This document shows, one piece after another, positions 26,545 through 34,814 of a stretch of 64,000 nucleotides of DNA (the first letter of the stretch is position 1; every line of letters begins with the position of its first letter). Source of the stretch: CAYUWG01 sp964448285 (GTDB taxonomy: Bacteria; Bacteroidota; Ignavibacteria; SZUA-365); assembly GCA_964448285.1 (NCBI GenBank), contig CAYUWG010000005.1, forward strand, positions 1-64,000. Reading direction: 5' to 3'. The notes beneath the pieces are model-generated. The model had not been told where the DNA came from. It saw only the letters and a program-made list of their open reading frames with translations, and made no database searches. A program made the translations under genes and the position numbers.

Positions 26545-26763
26545 ATGCTTCTTGAGTACATCAATGCTGCAATGAGGAAAGCTCGATATGAGATTCTCCC
26601 CGACGACCTGAGCTACTATGGTGAAATTCCAGGCCTCAATGTTGTCTATGCGAATGCAAAGACATTGGAGGAGTTCAGAACCGAACTTGAATCCGTCCTT
26701 GAAGATTGGCTGCTGTTTAGTATTCGAAGGGGATATTCAGTAACATCACCAAATAGCATATGA
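26545..26763 (+). CDS. HicB-like antitoxin-family protein, no HicA partner seen
   Basis: A 72-residue protein with the compact HicB/UPF0150 fold: YEILPDDLSYYGEIPGLNVV, then ANAKTLEEFRTELESVLEDW. In HicAB modules such proteins neutralise the HicA mRNA interferase. No HicA-like double-stranded RNA-binding frame is found on either side (the next gene begins 28 bases later and is unrelated), and no C-terminal DNA-binding segment is present. It may be a solitary member with a different role. The start follows GAGGAG closely. The fold assignment is reasonably secure; the antitoxin function is not. Confidence 0.75.
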   Translation: MLLEYINAAMRKARYEILPDDLSYYGEIPGLNVVYANAKTLEEFRTELESVLEDWLLFSIRRGYSVTSPNSI

Positions 26764-26791
26764 GATAATCTGACACCTATAAGGAGAATTC

Positions 26792-27730
26792 ATGGCCGGA
26801 CTCATTACCCACTTCTTGGTTTGCGACAAATCATTCCGATCCTCAAAGATTGATTCAAAGCTCAGAAAGATTCTCAGGGGATTTTCCGATTGGGTTCGTC
26901 TCGGAGCGGCGAGCCCTGACCTACCGTATGCTGTGTTGATCGGGAGTCAAAAGGAGTGGGCCGATCACATGCATTACGAAAACACGAACGGTATTATCAT
27001 CCGAGGACACGAGGAATTAAGAAATGGGATCACAACAGATACTGAGAAAGCTAAACTTGCATGGCTCTTCGGTTATATCTCTCATGTGTTGGTCGATGCG
27101 ACCATCCATCCCATCATCGAAGCGCTTGTCGGGCCATACAGCATTGAAGCGAATCGAGAGCCGCACCAATACAGCGAAAAGACACAGGATTCATTGCTCT
27201 TCACTGAAGTCATGAAGGGATTGGAACTCACCTACGCTGAGTACAGCGACAGCTTTGATAACTGCAAGAGCGCGCACTACTTTTCTGATGTGATGGCTTT
27301 CTGGAAGCATTTGGTTGATACGACCTATCCCGGTAAAGAACCGGAGGCAGATCCCGAATCATGGTTCAAGACGTTTCGGCTCTTGTTCGACGAAGCCGAT
27401 AATAAGGGTGGTCTTGCAATGATCTCGCGCCATGTCGCACACGGCTGGTCTCGCTCAAAAGTCTATCGGAAAGCCTCGGACTTACGACAAAACTTTCAGG
27501 ATGATTGCGACAAGTACTATGACAATATCAAGCTCCCATACGGTAGAACGGGCAGCTTTTTCGTTGATGGGTTTCAGAAATCGATTGCCAACGTAATCGA
27601 AACATGGAACACATTATGGTTCGGATTGTCGAATCCACTTGCTGTTGCAGAATTGATACCAAACTGGAATCTGGATACTGGAAGAGTGATCGGTGCTCTG
27701 GATGACGACATAACTCTGTGGAGGGCCTAA
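26792..27730 (+). CDS. Zinc-dependent phospholipase C-like protein
   Basis: A 312-residue protein of the zinc-dependent phospholipase C/S1-P1-like family (Pfam Zn_dep_PLPC type). The metal-site pattern is visible: His7 (GLITHFL), Asp43 in the ASPDLP motif, His59 and His61 (WADHMHYEN), His98, Asp102 and His106 (YISHVLVDATIHPI) and His125. There is no signal peptide, which is common in environmental members of this family, so the substrate may be cytoplasmic or the protein may be released otherwise. AAGGAG precedes the ATG. Its stop overlaps the start of the next lipoprotein gene (TAATG), indicating coupling. Enzyme activity is inferred from the conserved ligands only. Confidence 0.82.
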   Translation: MAGLITHFLVCDKSFRSSKIDSKLRKILRGFSDWVRLGAASPDLPYAVLIGSQKEWADHMHYENTNGIIIRGHEELRNGITTDTEKAKLAWLFGYISHVLVDATIHPIIEALVGPYSIEANREPHQYSEKTQDSLLFTEVMKGLELTYAEYSDSFDNCKSAHYFSDVMAFWKHLVDTTYPGKEPEADPESWFKTFRLLFDEADNKGGLAMISRHVAHGWSRSKVYRKASDLRQNFQDDCDKYYDNIKLPYGRTGSFFVDGFQKSIANVIETWNTLWFGLSNPLAVAELIPNWNLDTGRVIGALDDDITLWRA

Positions 27731-28131
27731 TGAAACGGACAGTTTTACTTTCACTCCTCGTTGCTGGCTTGTTTGTCATCAGCTCATGTAGGCCTTCGCT
27801 TGAGCAACTCAAAGTGCGATTTGGACCTGTCGAGACAGCTTTGCCAAACGTGGCTGATGCCGTCTATGGTGAGTATGAGGAGAACATCCCAAAAGAGTTC
27901 AACGTAGATTCGCTACTTGTATTGCTCAAGATGAAGCGACCTAATGAGTACGAACTTCTAAGCGAGTACAAGCTTGAATTCGAATCCAGAACGCAATACT
28001 ATCTCTTGAAAGTCTATTGTGGAAGTACTTTGAGACTCTTCGATTACAGCTGCACAGACGAGGTAGATGGGCCGCAATATCGGATTCGCGATACGCTCGA
28101 TGTAAATGATGACAAATGTGCAACGAAATAA
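27730..28131 (+). CDS. Small predicted lipoprotein
   Basis: A 133-residue protein starting at 27730, where the ATG shares its A with the preceding stop codon (TAATG). The N-terminus is a lipoprotein signal (MKRTVLLSLLVAGLFVISSC) with the lipobox cysteine at residue 20. The mature part is polar and contains two further cysteines (VYCGSTLRLFDYSC) that might form a disulphide. No family is recognised. Coupling to the phospholipase C-like gene suggests a joint envelope role, which is inference. Base composition becomes visibly richer in A and T from here to 29.1 kb. Confidence 0.7.
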   Translation: MKRTVLLSLLVAGLFVISSCRPSLEQLKVRFGPVETALPNVADAVYGEYEENIPKEFNVDSLLVLLKMKRPNEYELLSEYKLEFESRTQYYLLKVYCGSTLRLFDYSCTDEVDGPQYRIRDTLDVNDDKCATK

Positions 28132-28146
28132 AATTGGAGTAATAAA

Positions 28147-29094
28147 ATGCCGACTAAACCTTGCCCCCTATGCTCCTGTGAAGCATCAATAAATCCTCAA
28201 GGTCATGACGAGGGCCATGATATTCGATGCAAAGTTTGTGGTAACAATGAGATATCTATAGATGATTTGGGAATTTTCAACTCTTATGATGAGCGCAGCA
28301 AATCATCAATTGTTTACCAATTGAGTCAGCATAAGCGTCAGGAGAAGAGGACAGTCAATAAAGATCTTATTGAGCAACTTAAAGATAATCGCCTTCCAAA
28401 TTATGCCGAACAGATTAATAATCTGATCCGAATCATTGGCGATTACTCGGAATATCCTGGTGCAGACGTTGGTTTTTCTGAGCGAGAGATTGCTATAAGA
28501 ATTGGCTGTATGAGCGGTACAAGTATACAGCGTAACATTAACTATATACATGAAGAAGTATATCGGCGAGAATTGCTTCGATCTACACCTCAAAAGGATT
28601 CTACAATGTCACAGTTTTCATATGAGCTATCCGCTAAGGGATGGGAATTGTATGAGTCTCTTAAAAGATCTGACAAAGATTCCACACGGATATTTCTCGC
28701 TCGTCAATACAATGAACCCACCCTTGATACTTTCTATAAAGAGATCAAAGCCAAGGTTGAAGAGAAGACCGGATTAGAGCTTTTTATTCTCGACAATGTT
28801 CTCAAAGCGGGACTTATCGACAACCAACTAAGGGATGAAATCAGAAAGAGCAAGATCGTACTTGCCGATTTAACCAAGCGGAATCCTGGTGCTTACTGGG
28901 AAGCGGGTTATGCAGAAGGTTTAGGTATCTCAGTCATTTACCTTTGTGAAGAAAGCGAGTTCGAAGAGCAGAAAACGCACTTCGACGTAAACCACCACAC
29001 GACCATAATATGGAATCCCAATGATCCCATGAGAGCTGGGGACAAACTGATATCGACAATCAAACTGACCCTTGAAGGACTCATAAATCCATGA
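28147..29094 (+). CDS. Zinc-ribbon, winged-helix and deoxyribosyltransferase/TIR-like protein (possible defence effector)
   Basis: A 315-residue protein in three parts. A zinc ribbon uses Cys6, Cys9, Cys28 and Cys31. A middle region, about residues 75-175, looks like a helical winged-helix segment (FSEREIAIRIGCMSGTSIQR). The C-terminus, about residues 180-315, has the nucleoside 2-deoxyribosyltransferase/TIR-like core: EIRKSKIVLADLTKRNPGAY, then WEAGYAEGLG with Glu252 in the position of the catalytic glutamate of these folds. Related domains cleave nucleotides or NAD and serve as effectors in several anti-phage systems; whether this one does is not known. The gene is AT-richer than its surroundings, consistent with horizontal acquisition. 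It ends at a strong terminator shared with groEL. Confidence 0.65.
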   Translation: MPTKPCPLCSCEASINPQGHDEGHDIRCKVCGNNEISIDDLGIFNSYDERSKSSIVYQLSQHKRQEKRTVNKDLIEQLKDNRLPNYAEQINNLIRIIGDYSEYPGADVGFSEREIAIRIGCMSGTSIQRNINYIHEEVYRRELLRSTPQKDSTMSQFSYELSAKGWELYESLKRSDKDSTRIFLARQYNEPTLDTFYKEIKAKVEEKTGLELFILDNVLKAGLIDNQLRDEIRKSKIVLADLTKRNPGAYWEAGYAEGLGISVIYLCEESEFEEQKTHFDVNHHTTIIWNPNDPMRAGDKLISTIKLTLEGLINP

Positions 29095-29191
29095 CGAGTT
29101 GAATTTGGGTAGGAGATACAAGCGTAGAAGGAACGTCACTTTGGCTGAAATGCGCCCCCATCCGCTGCTTCCCTCATTCTTCGTCGAATCG

Positions 29192-29226
29192 AAAAAAAAA
29201 GCCCCGATCTCTCGGGGCTTTTTTTG
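29192..29226. terminator. Bidirectional Rho-independent terminator
   Basis: A 7-base-pair stem, GCCCCGA/TCGGGGC (29201-29218), with loop TCTC, is flanked by nine A on the left and seven T on the right. It can end transcription of the zinc-ribbon gene (plus) and of groEL (minus). Confidence 0.92.
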
Positions 29227-29242
29227 CTTTTTCGGGCTGGTT

Positions 29243-30868
29243 TTAGTAGTCCATTCCACCGTGCGGCATAGGTGGCATCGCGGGTTTTTCTTCCTTCATC
29301 TCCACGATCGTCGCTTCCGTCGTGATGAGCAGCGATGCGACGCTTGCGGCGTTCTCCAGCGCGATACGCGTAACCTTCGTCGGATCGATCACGCCGGCTT
29401 TCATAAGGTTTTCGTACGTCTCGGTTGCGGCATTGAATCCGTAGTCATCCTTGCCTTCCTTCACTTTCTGAAGGACGACTGAGCCTTCCAATCCTGCGTT
29501 GTTGACAATCAGGCGAATCGGCTCTTCGAGTGCCTTCCTTATGATCTCGACTCCCACCTGTTGGTCCTCGTTGGCGAGTTTCAAGCCGTCGAGCTTGTTC
29601 ATCGCGCGGATAAGGGCAACGCCGCCGCCCGGGACGATCCCTTCTTCGACTGCGGCGCGGGTCGCGTGCAACGCGTCTTCGACGCGAGCCTTCTTCTCTT
29701 TCATCTCGACCTCCGTCGATGCGCCGATCTTCAACACGGCGACGCCGCCGGAGAGTTTTGCGAGACGCTCCTGAAGTTTCTCTTTGTCGTAATCCGACGT
29801 AGTGTTTTCGATCTGCACTTTGATCTCGTTGATGCGCTTCTTGATGTCCTCGGATTTCCCGGCGCCTTCAACGATCGTCGTGTTGTCTTTGTCGATCTCG
29901 ACTTTCTTCGCAGTACCGAGATAGCTGAGCGTTGCGTTCTCCAGCTTGTATCCCTTCTCCTCACTGATCACCGTTCCGGCGGTGAGGACGGCAATGTCAT
30001 CGAGCATCGCTTTGCGGCGATCACCGAACCCGGGGGCTTTCACGGCAGCGACGCGCAGAGTGCCGCGGAGCTTGTTGACGACGAGTGTAGCGAGCGCTTC
30101 ACCTTCGATATCTTCAGCGATGATCACGATCGGTCGTCCCTGCTGTGCCGTCTTTTCGAGAATGGGAAGAAGATCCTTCATGCTGCTGATTTTTTTATCG
30201 TGAATGAGGATGTACGGATCTTCGAGCACTGCTTTCATGCTGTCCGCGTCGGTGATGAAATATGGACTGAGGTACCCTCGGTCGAATTGCATACCTTCGA
30301 CGACGTCGAGCAGCGTATCGGTGCCCTTCGCTTCCTCCACGGTGATGACGCCGTCTTTGCCAACTTTCTCCATTGCGTCGCTGATGAGCTGGCCGATCGT
30401 CATATCGTTGTTCGCACTGATTGCGCCGACGTGGGAAATCTCGCCCTTGTCGCTAATATCACGGCTCATCGCCTTGAGACCGCCGACGACTTCCTTTACT
30501 GCTGCGTCGATTCCGCGCTTGAGGTCCATCGGATTGGCGCCGGCGGTGACGTTCTTCAATCCTTCACGGATGATCGCCTGGGCGAGAACGGTTGCCGTCG
30601 TGGTTCCGTCGCCGGCGACGTCTGACGTCTTCGAGGCAACTTCGCGAACCATTTGCGCGCCCATGTTCTCGACTGCGTCTTCGAGTTCGATTTCTTTTGC
30701 AACAGTGACGCCGTCTTTCGTGACGGTCGGTGCACCGAATTTTTTATCGATGATGACGTTGCGGCCTTTCGGACCGAGCGTCACTTTTACTGCATTTGCC
30801 AGCTTATCCACGCCATTCTTGAGCGCGGTTCTGGCTTCGACATCGTAGTTGATGATTTTCGCTGCCAT
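29243..30868 (-). CDS. groL: Chaperonin GroEL (60 kDa)
   Basis: ATP-dependent chaperonin that, with GroES, folds cytoplasmic proteins as a double heptameric ring. The 541 residues match family length and begin AAKIINYDVEARTALKNGVD. Signature segments are intact: TLGPKGRNVIIDKKFG near residue 30, VAGDGTTTATVLAQ near 84 (nucleotide binding), DRRKAMLDDIAVLTAGTVIS near 280, and the family signature AAVEEGIVPGGGVAL near 402. The C-terminal tail is short (MPPMPHGGMDY) rather than a long GGM repeat. It follows groES by 39 bases as a bicistronic heat-shock operon under CIRCE control. Confidence 0.98.
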   Translation of the reverse strand: MAAKIINYDVEARTALKNGVDKLANAVKVTLGPKGRNVIIDKKFGAPTVTKDGVTVAKEIELEDAVENMGAQMVREVASKTSDVAGDGTTTATVLAQAIIREGLKNVTAGANPMDLKRGIDAAVKEVVGGLKAMSRDISDKGEISHVGAISANNDMTIGQLISDAMEKVGKDGVITVEEAKGTDTLLDVVEGMQFDRGYLSPYFITDADSMKAVLEDPYILIHDKKISSMKDLLPILEKTAQQGRPIVIIAEDIEGEALATLVVNKLRGTLRVAAVKAPGFGDRRKAMLDDIAVLTAGTVISEEKGYKLENATLSYLGTAKKVEIDKDNTTIVEGAGKSEDIKKRINEIKVQIENTTSDYDKEKLQERLAKLSGGVAVLKIGASTEVEMKEKKARVEDALHATRAAVEEGIVPGGGVALIRAMNKLDGLKLANEDQQVGVEIIRKALEEPIRLIVNNAGLEGSVVLQKVKEGKDDYGFNAATETYENLMKAGVIDPTKVTRIALENAASVASLLITTEATIVEMKEEKPAMPPMPHGGMDY

Positions 30869-30907
30869 GTGAGTTTTCTCCTATTCGTGAATGATTCTAT
30901 TTCGTGC

Positions 30908-31201
30908 TTAACCAAGAATGGCGAAAATGTCGCTCTCGCGCATGATGAGGTAGTCCTCTCCGTCGATACGGACTTCCGTTCCGGAATACTTCCCGTAGAG
31001 AATCTTGTCTCCGACTTTCACTTCCATCGGGATGTTCTTGCCATCGTCACTGGTTTTACCCGGCCCGATAGCGATGACTTCACCCTGTTGTGGTTTTTCT
31101 TTTGCGGTGTCCGGGATATACAGGCCACCAGCGGTTTTCTCTTCCGCTTCGAGCGGACGGACAACGACGCGGTCTGCCAGAGGCTTCAGTTTAAGAGCCA
31201 T
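30908..31201 (-). CDS. groS: Co-chaperonin GroES (10 kDa)
   Basis: Heptameric lid of the GroEL chaperonin. The 97-residue protein begins MALKLKPLADRVVVRPLEAEEKT, has the mobile loop (EEKTAGGLYIPDTAKEKPQQG) that binds GroEL, and ends in EDYLIMRESDIFAILG, all typical. The start has AGGAGG eight bases upstream (31209-31214). It is the first gene of the groES-groEL operon, with the promoter and CIRCE operator 50-100 bases upstream. Confidence 0.98.
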   Translation of the reverse strand: MALKLKPLADRVVVRPLEAEEKTAGGLYIPDTAKEKPQQGEVIAIGPGKTSDDGKNIPMEVKVGDKILYGKYSGTEVRIDGEDYLIMRESDIFAILG

Positions 31202-31249
31202 GTTCTAACCTCCTGTGAAATTTGTTTTGACTATATGTGGTGAATACTG

Positions 31250-31276
31250 TTAGCACTCTCATTTCGAGACTGCTAA
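31250..31276 (-). promoter_or_regulatory. CIRCE operator (HrcA site) of groES-groEL
   Basis: TTAGCACTC, nine bases, then GACTGCTAA: the CIRCE inverted repeat with one mismatch (C for G in the right arm on this strand). It touches the -10 box, so HrcA binding would block initiation. No hrcA gene is in the window. Confidence 0.93.
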
Positions 31277-31303
31277 TATACTCTCATCGCAGTTTGAAGT
31301 CAA
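31275..31303 (-). promoter_or_regulatory. Sigma-70-like promoter of groES-groEL
   Basis: TTGACT (-35) and TATATT (-10) with a 17-base spacer, read on the minus strand, directly before the CIRCE repeat. The match to the vegetative consensus is good. Confidence 0.75.
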
Positions 31304-31379
31304 GAATTGTAGTCGAAACAGGCCGTTTTCGATGATTTCCTTAGGATGAAGAAGGAATGCTATAGCTGTGAAACCGGAA

Positions 31380-32027
31380 TTATATCGAAAGCAATTTCGG
31401 CGAGAATTCCCGAAATACGAGAAGCTTTCCCTTTGTGAAGGTCACTGTGAATATATCTGAGATCGCTTCGTTCGAGGTGCCTTCAAACGTACCCGTCGCT
31501 AAAACCCCATCTGTAAGTTTATACCGAAGCCCCTTAGTTGTGATGCCTCTCGTTGGCGTGAGCGCAATGAGCGAGACGCGTTCGCCCTTTGCGCATTCGA
31601 ATCGCTTGGAGGCCGTGACAAGATCGATTCGATAGTCCGGATCGAAAAGGATTATGCGAAGTCGTTGCGAGTAGCGTGCAAGGACGGAGAAATTCCCGAG
31701 TGTATGATCTGTCCTATTCCCCGTCGCTCCGAGGATGACCACCGTCGTGCAACGATGTGCTATTATGTGCAGCAACGCTTTTTCCAAATCGGTATCCGAC
31801 TGTCGCTTCAGAGGATAGATGGGTACTTTGGATCGTTTGAAAAAATCCTGGTCTGCATTCGATAAGGAATCGAGATCGCCCAGGATAACATCGGGACGGA
31901 CGCGAAATTTCCGTGCTGCATTCGCCCCGCCATCTGCGCAAACGATTCGCGTCGCATTCATAGCAAGATGCCGAACGCTTGTCGCATCGGGCATCACACC
32001 ATTACAAAAAAGCAGCGCGTATTCCAT
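31380..32027 (-). CDS. thiN: Thiamine pyrophosphokinase
   Basis: Transfers pyrophosphate from ATP to thiamine, giving the coenzyme TPP in one step. The 215-residue protein shows the family pattern: CADGGANAARKF near residue 31, DVILGDLDS near 47 (metal-binding acidic loop), QSDTDLEKAL near 76 and ILGATGNRTDHTLGN near 98, followed by the C-terminal beta domain with KGLRYKLTDGVL and GTSNEA. The ATG shares its A with the stop of the TonB receptor gene upstream (TAATG), so it is translated together with that receptor and falls under the same TPP riboswitch. This is a salvage pathway: import, then direct pyrophosphorylation. Confidence 0.93.
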   Translation of the reverse strand: MEYALLFCNGVMPDATSVRHLAMNATRIVCADGGANAARKFRVRPDVILGDLDSLSNADQDFFKRSKVPIYPLKRQSDTDLEKALLHIIAHRCTTVVILGATGNRTDHTLGNFSVLARYSQRLRIILFDPDYRIDLVTASKRFECAKGERVSLIALTPTRGITTKGLRYKLTDGVLATGTFEGTSNEAISDIFTVTFTKGKLLVFREFSPKLLSI

Positions 32028-34471
32028 CAGAGATTCAATCCGATGTCAAAAAAGAAATATCGTTCCGCTCCGACAAAATACTGATTCCCTTCGCCGCTCT
32101 GAGCGTAGAGCGTATCGAAGAGATTGTTCACGACGAGTTTTACGTCAATTCCACGCAACCCAAGGATCGCCGGACTGTTGTACGAAAGCGTCATGTTGAC
32201 GATGGTGTACGGATCGACGTTGTTCTCCTCACTCTGGTAGTTATCCGTGTACTGGTCACCGACATACTTCAAAGCGAGCGATGCAGAGAATCCATATTGC
32301 CTCCAAGTGATTCGAACATTGGCAAGACGCTCCGGGAAACCAGCAATGCGATTCCCGTTGAGCGATATCGGAACGATCACACCGCCGGATGACTGGTACT
32401 CCGTATAATTCACCAACCGACTGCGACTGAGGAGCGCGTTGGCATCAAGTTCTAAATACGGCAGCGGAAGCCACTGTGCCGACGCTTCGATCCCGATGTG
32501 AAGCGTTCGACTCGCGTTCCCGGTAATCGGTTGCCCGAACTTATCGAGCTGCCCGCTCTTGATGATTTCATTTTTGAAATCCATGACGAAGCCATTGATC
32601 AGTATGCGGCTATCGGCAAATGTCAACCCCGATCCAATCTCAAGATTGAGAAGTTGCTCAGGCTTCACGAGGGGTTTGGAGAAATCGAACGAACTATCGG
32701 CGGTCTGTTCAAACTGAGGCGTCTCACCTCCGCTCGATTCAGCGGCGTCGTACAGGTTTTTCAGCCGAGGTTCGCGCTGTGTGAAGGAGACGTTGCCATA
32801 GAAATTCCACTGCTCATCGAGATTGAAGTTCACGCCTGCTCTTGGATTGATGAAATGGTAGTCGTGCGTGAATGTCGTCCCGACATACTTCTCATCATAC
32901 AGGTGATAGCGATTGAATACGTATTGCACGTTCGCCATGATATGGACGCGATCAGTTGCCCGGAAGAGTTCCTGTGCGTAAAGGGATACTATGTCCTTTC
33001 CTCCTTTGTACTCATAATACCTCCTGTCGGGATCGAGATCTTTCGGCAGGCCTTCTGCCCAGAGGAGTTTTCCCCAGTGGAGGGAACGGTGCCTGCGAAG
33101 CTCAAATCCTGAGGTAAACGTTCCATCGTCGTGTTGAAGCGTCATGCGGGGCAACCAACCGAATTGCCTGTTGTCAACGTAAGCACGAATGAGCGGATTG
33201 ATTGGATCGGTGACGCTCTCGAAACCGAATTCCGGCGTGAGCCGATAGTATGCTGCATCCGTCCATCCGGTCCCGTCATAGTCGAAAAAGCCCTGCCCGA
33301 TAACGTAGAACAGTGCGCTGTTAAAGGTAAGGACGTCGGCTACTTTCCACTCGTTCAGCACTTCGAAATGCGGTTGTGAGAACTCCTCGCGCTCTTGCGG
33401 ACGGCGACTCTGAGCATATGCATACGCAAGACCGGTCGAGTCCGTCTCCCAGTAGTTGTAGTTCTTCTTTCTTTCCGTCTTGTTTTTGATCGCAAATTTC
33501 GGAAGGCCGAAATAGACGAGACCGTCTTCAATGGGTCCTCCAAAAACGTTCACGCGCGTCGTCACCGTTTCGTCATAACGCGAAGCGGTGAAGTAATACG
33601 TGTTTGCTTTCACCCAAGAGTGATCGCGATAGCCGTTCGTTTCGAGCCGTGATAGCCGACCGAAAAGAGTGTAGCGATCATCAATCAAACCGGAGCCAAA
33701 CGATAGCGCATATCGGTTTGTCCCGTAACTGCCGATACCGCTCGCGATTCGAATACCTTTCTCGTTAACGAAATCCCCCGTGACGATATTGATCGAACCG
33801 CCGATTGCCGGTGGTCCATAGAACGCGCTGCCTGCTCCACGCTGCACCTGGATTTCATCGGCGCTTCCGAGTAGATCCGCAAAGTCGATCCAGTACACGT
33901 TATGGTCCTCCGGATCGTTTTGGGGAATGCCATTGATCATGATGGAAAGTCTTCTTTGGTCGAATCCGCGGATGCGAAGATAGTTGTAGCCGATGCCGTT
34001 TCCACCTTCCGAATAGAAGGTGGATGAAGGCATGTCGCTGAGGAGAACGGGAATATCCTGTACGGTATGTCGCTCGCGAAGATCGTTGAGATTTAACTGT
34101 GAGAACGTTACCGGCGTCAACCGCTCCTCAGCGCGGATTGCAGAAACGACGACCTCAGGACCGGGAAGTGCGGTTTGATGGAGTAATATTCTTTTCCGCA
34201 CGTCCGTTGAGGTGACGTCGATCGTTGCTTCGTGCGGCGTGTACCCGATGTGTGTGACGCGCAATCTGTAAGTCCCGCTTTTCAAATCGGGAAAGCTATA
34301 GAAGCCCGACTGATCCGTGGATGTCCCGCGTTCGCCATTGTTCAAGAGAACATTAACGGATGCGAGCGGGATTCCTGTTTTTGCATCGATAACGATGCCG
34401 GAAAGAGTTTGTGAAAGAGCGCCCTGCAGAGAGAGGAGTGTTGCAAGGGCGAGTGACCATGTGATTCTCAT
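32027..34471 (-). CDS. TonB-dependent outer-membrane receptor, probably for thiamine or a precursor
   Basis: An 814-residue outer-membrane receptor. After a signal peptide (MRITWSLALATLLSLQGALS) comes a carboxypeptidase-regulatory-like beta sandwich (about residues 22-100; SGIVIDAKTGIPLASVNVLL), then the plug (IPVLLSDMPSSTFYSEGGNG, RIRGFDQRRLSIMINGIPQN, VQRGAGSAFYGPPAIGGSIN) and a 22-strand barrel to the C-terminal phenylalanine-rich end (YFFFDIGLNL). The substrate is inferred from the TPP riboswitch in its leader and from coupling to thiamine pyrophosphokinase, as in Bacteroidota OMR1 loci. An inner-membrane thiamine permease (PnuT), usually beside these genes, is absent here. Confidence 0.9.
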   Translation of the reverse strand: MRITWSLALATLLSLQGALSQTLSGIVIDAKTGIPLASVNVLLNNGERGTSTDQSGFYSFPDLKSGTYRLRVTHIGYTPHEATIDVTSTDVRKRILLHQTALPGPEVVVSAIRAEERLTPVTFSQLNLNDLRERHTVQDIPVLLSDMPSSTFYSEGGNGIGYNYLRIRGFDQRRLSIMINGIPQNDPEDHNVYWIDFADLLGSADEIQVQRGAGSAFYGPPAIGGSINIVTGDFVNEKGIRIASGIGSYGTNRYALSFGSGLIDDRYTLFGRLSRLETNGYRDHSWVKANTYYFTASRYDETVTTRVNVFGGPIEDGLVYFGLPKFAIKNKTERKKNYNYWETDSTGLAYAYAQSRRPQEREEFSQPHFEVLNEWKVADVLTFNSALFYVIGQGFFDYDGTGWTDAAYYRLTPEFGFESVTDPINPLIRAYVDNRQFGWLPRMTLQHDDGTFTSGFELRRHRSLHWGKLLWAEGLPKDLDPDRRYYEYKGGKDIVSLYAQELFRATDRVHIMANVQYVFNRYHLYDEKYVGTTFTHDYHFINPRAGVNFNLDEQWNFYGNVSFTQREPRLKNLYDAAESSGGETPQFEQTADSSFDFSKPLVKPEQLLNLEIGSGLTFADSRILINGFVMDFKNEIIKSGQLDKFGQPITGNASRTLHIGIEASAQWLPLPYLELDANALLSRSRLVNYTEYQSSGGVIVPISLNGNRIAGFPERLANVRITWRQYGFSASLALKYVGDQYTDNYQSEENNVDPYTIVNMTLSYNSPAILGLRGIDVKLVVNNLFDTLYAQSGEGNQYFVGAERYFFFDIGLNL

Positions 34472-34583
34472 AAGAACTCCTTATCGAGAGATGATTGGAA
34501 ACTCGACCCTGACACGCGGGGATACGGTGTGGAAACGAAGAACCGCTGACCCTGCATGAAACAGAATGAGCGGTTGGGAGAAA

Positions 34584-34672
34584 TTCATTTCCCTACGCCG
34601 GCATTATCCGGGTCAGGTTCGACGGGTTTGTTCTCAGCCGCCGTTTTTCGAGCGGGCGGCACCCCGACTGAA
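34584..34672 (-). promoter_or_regulatory. TPP riboswitch (THI element)
   Basis: Read on the minus strand, it has CGGGGTGCC, CTGAGA, then AACCCG, GAACCTGA, GGATAATGCC and GCGTAGGGAA in the order of the thiamine pyrophosphate aptamer. The closing stem can form between TTCA (34672-34669) and TGAA (34587-34584). It lies about 110 bases before the TonB receptor gene and should lower expression when TPP is plentiful. Between aptamer and gene, AACCGCT/AGCGGTT (34569-34575 and 34541-34547) can pair with a 21-base loop and may be part of the expression platform. Confidence 0.95.
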
Positions 34673-34814
34673 TTGCCACACACAAACTATGAACGAACGC
34701 ACTGAATCGCAATCTCTCCATTGCCGAGATTGTCAAACTTCAAAAGGTCGTGGTGCCTTGCTCTCCATGCCGTATTGAGGAATCCATCTTCGGGGCTGTA
34801 GATTGCATCGGCTT

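Noticed and set aside
29561..30625. A 354-codon plus-strand frame antisense to groEL
   Set aside because: It is a shadow of groEL on the opposite strand; the groEL reading is certain.
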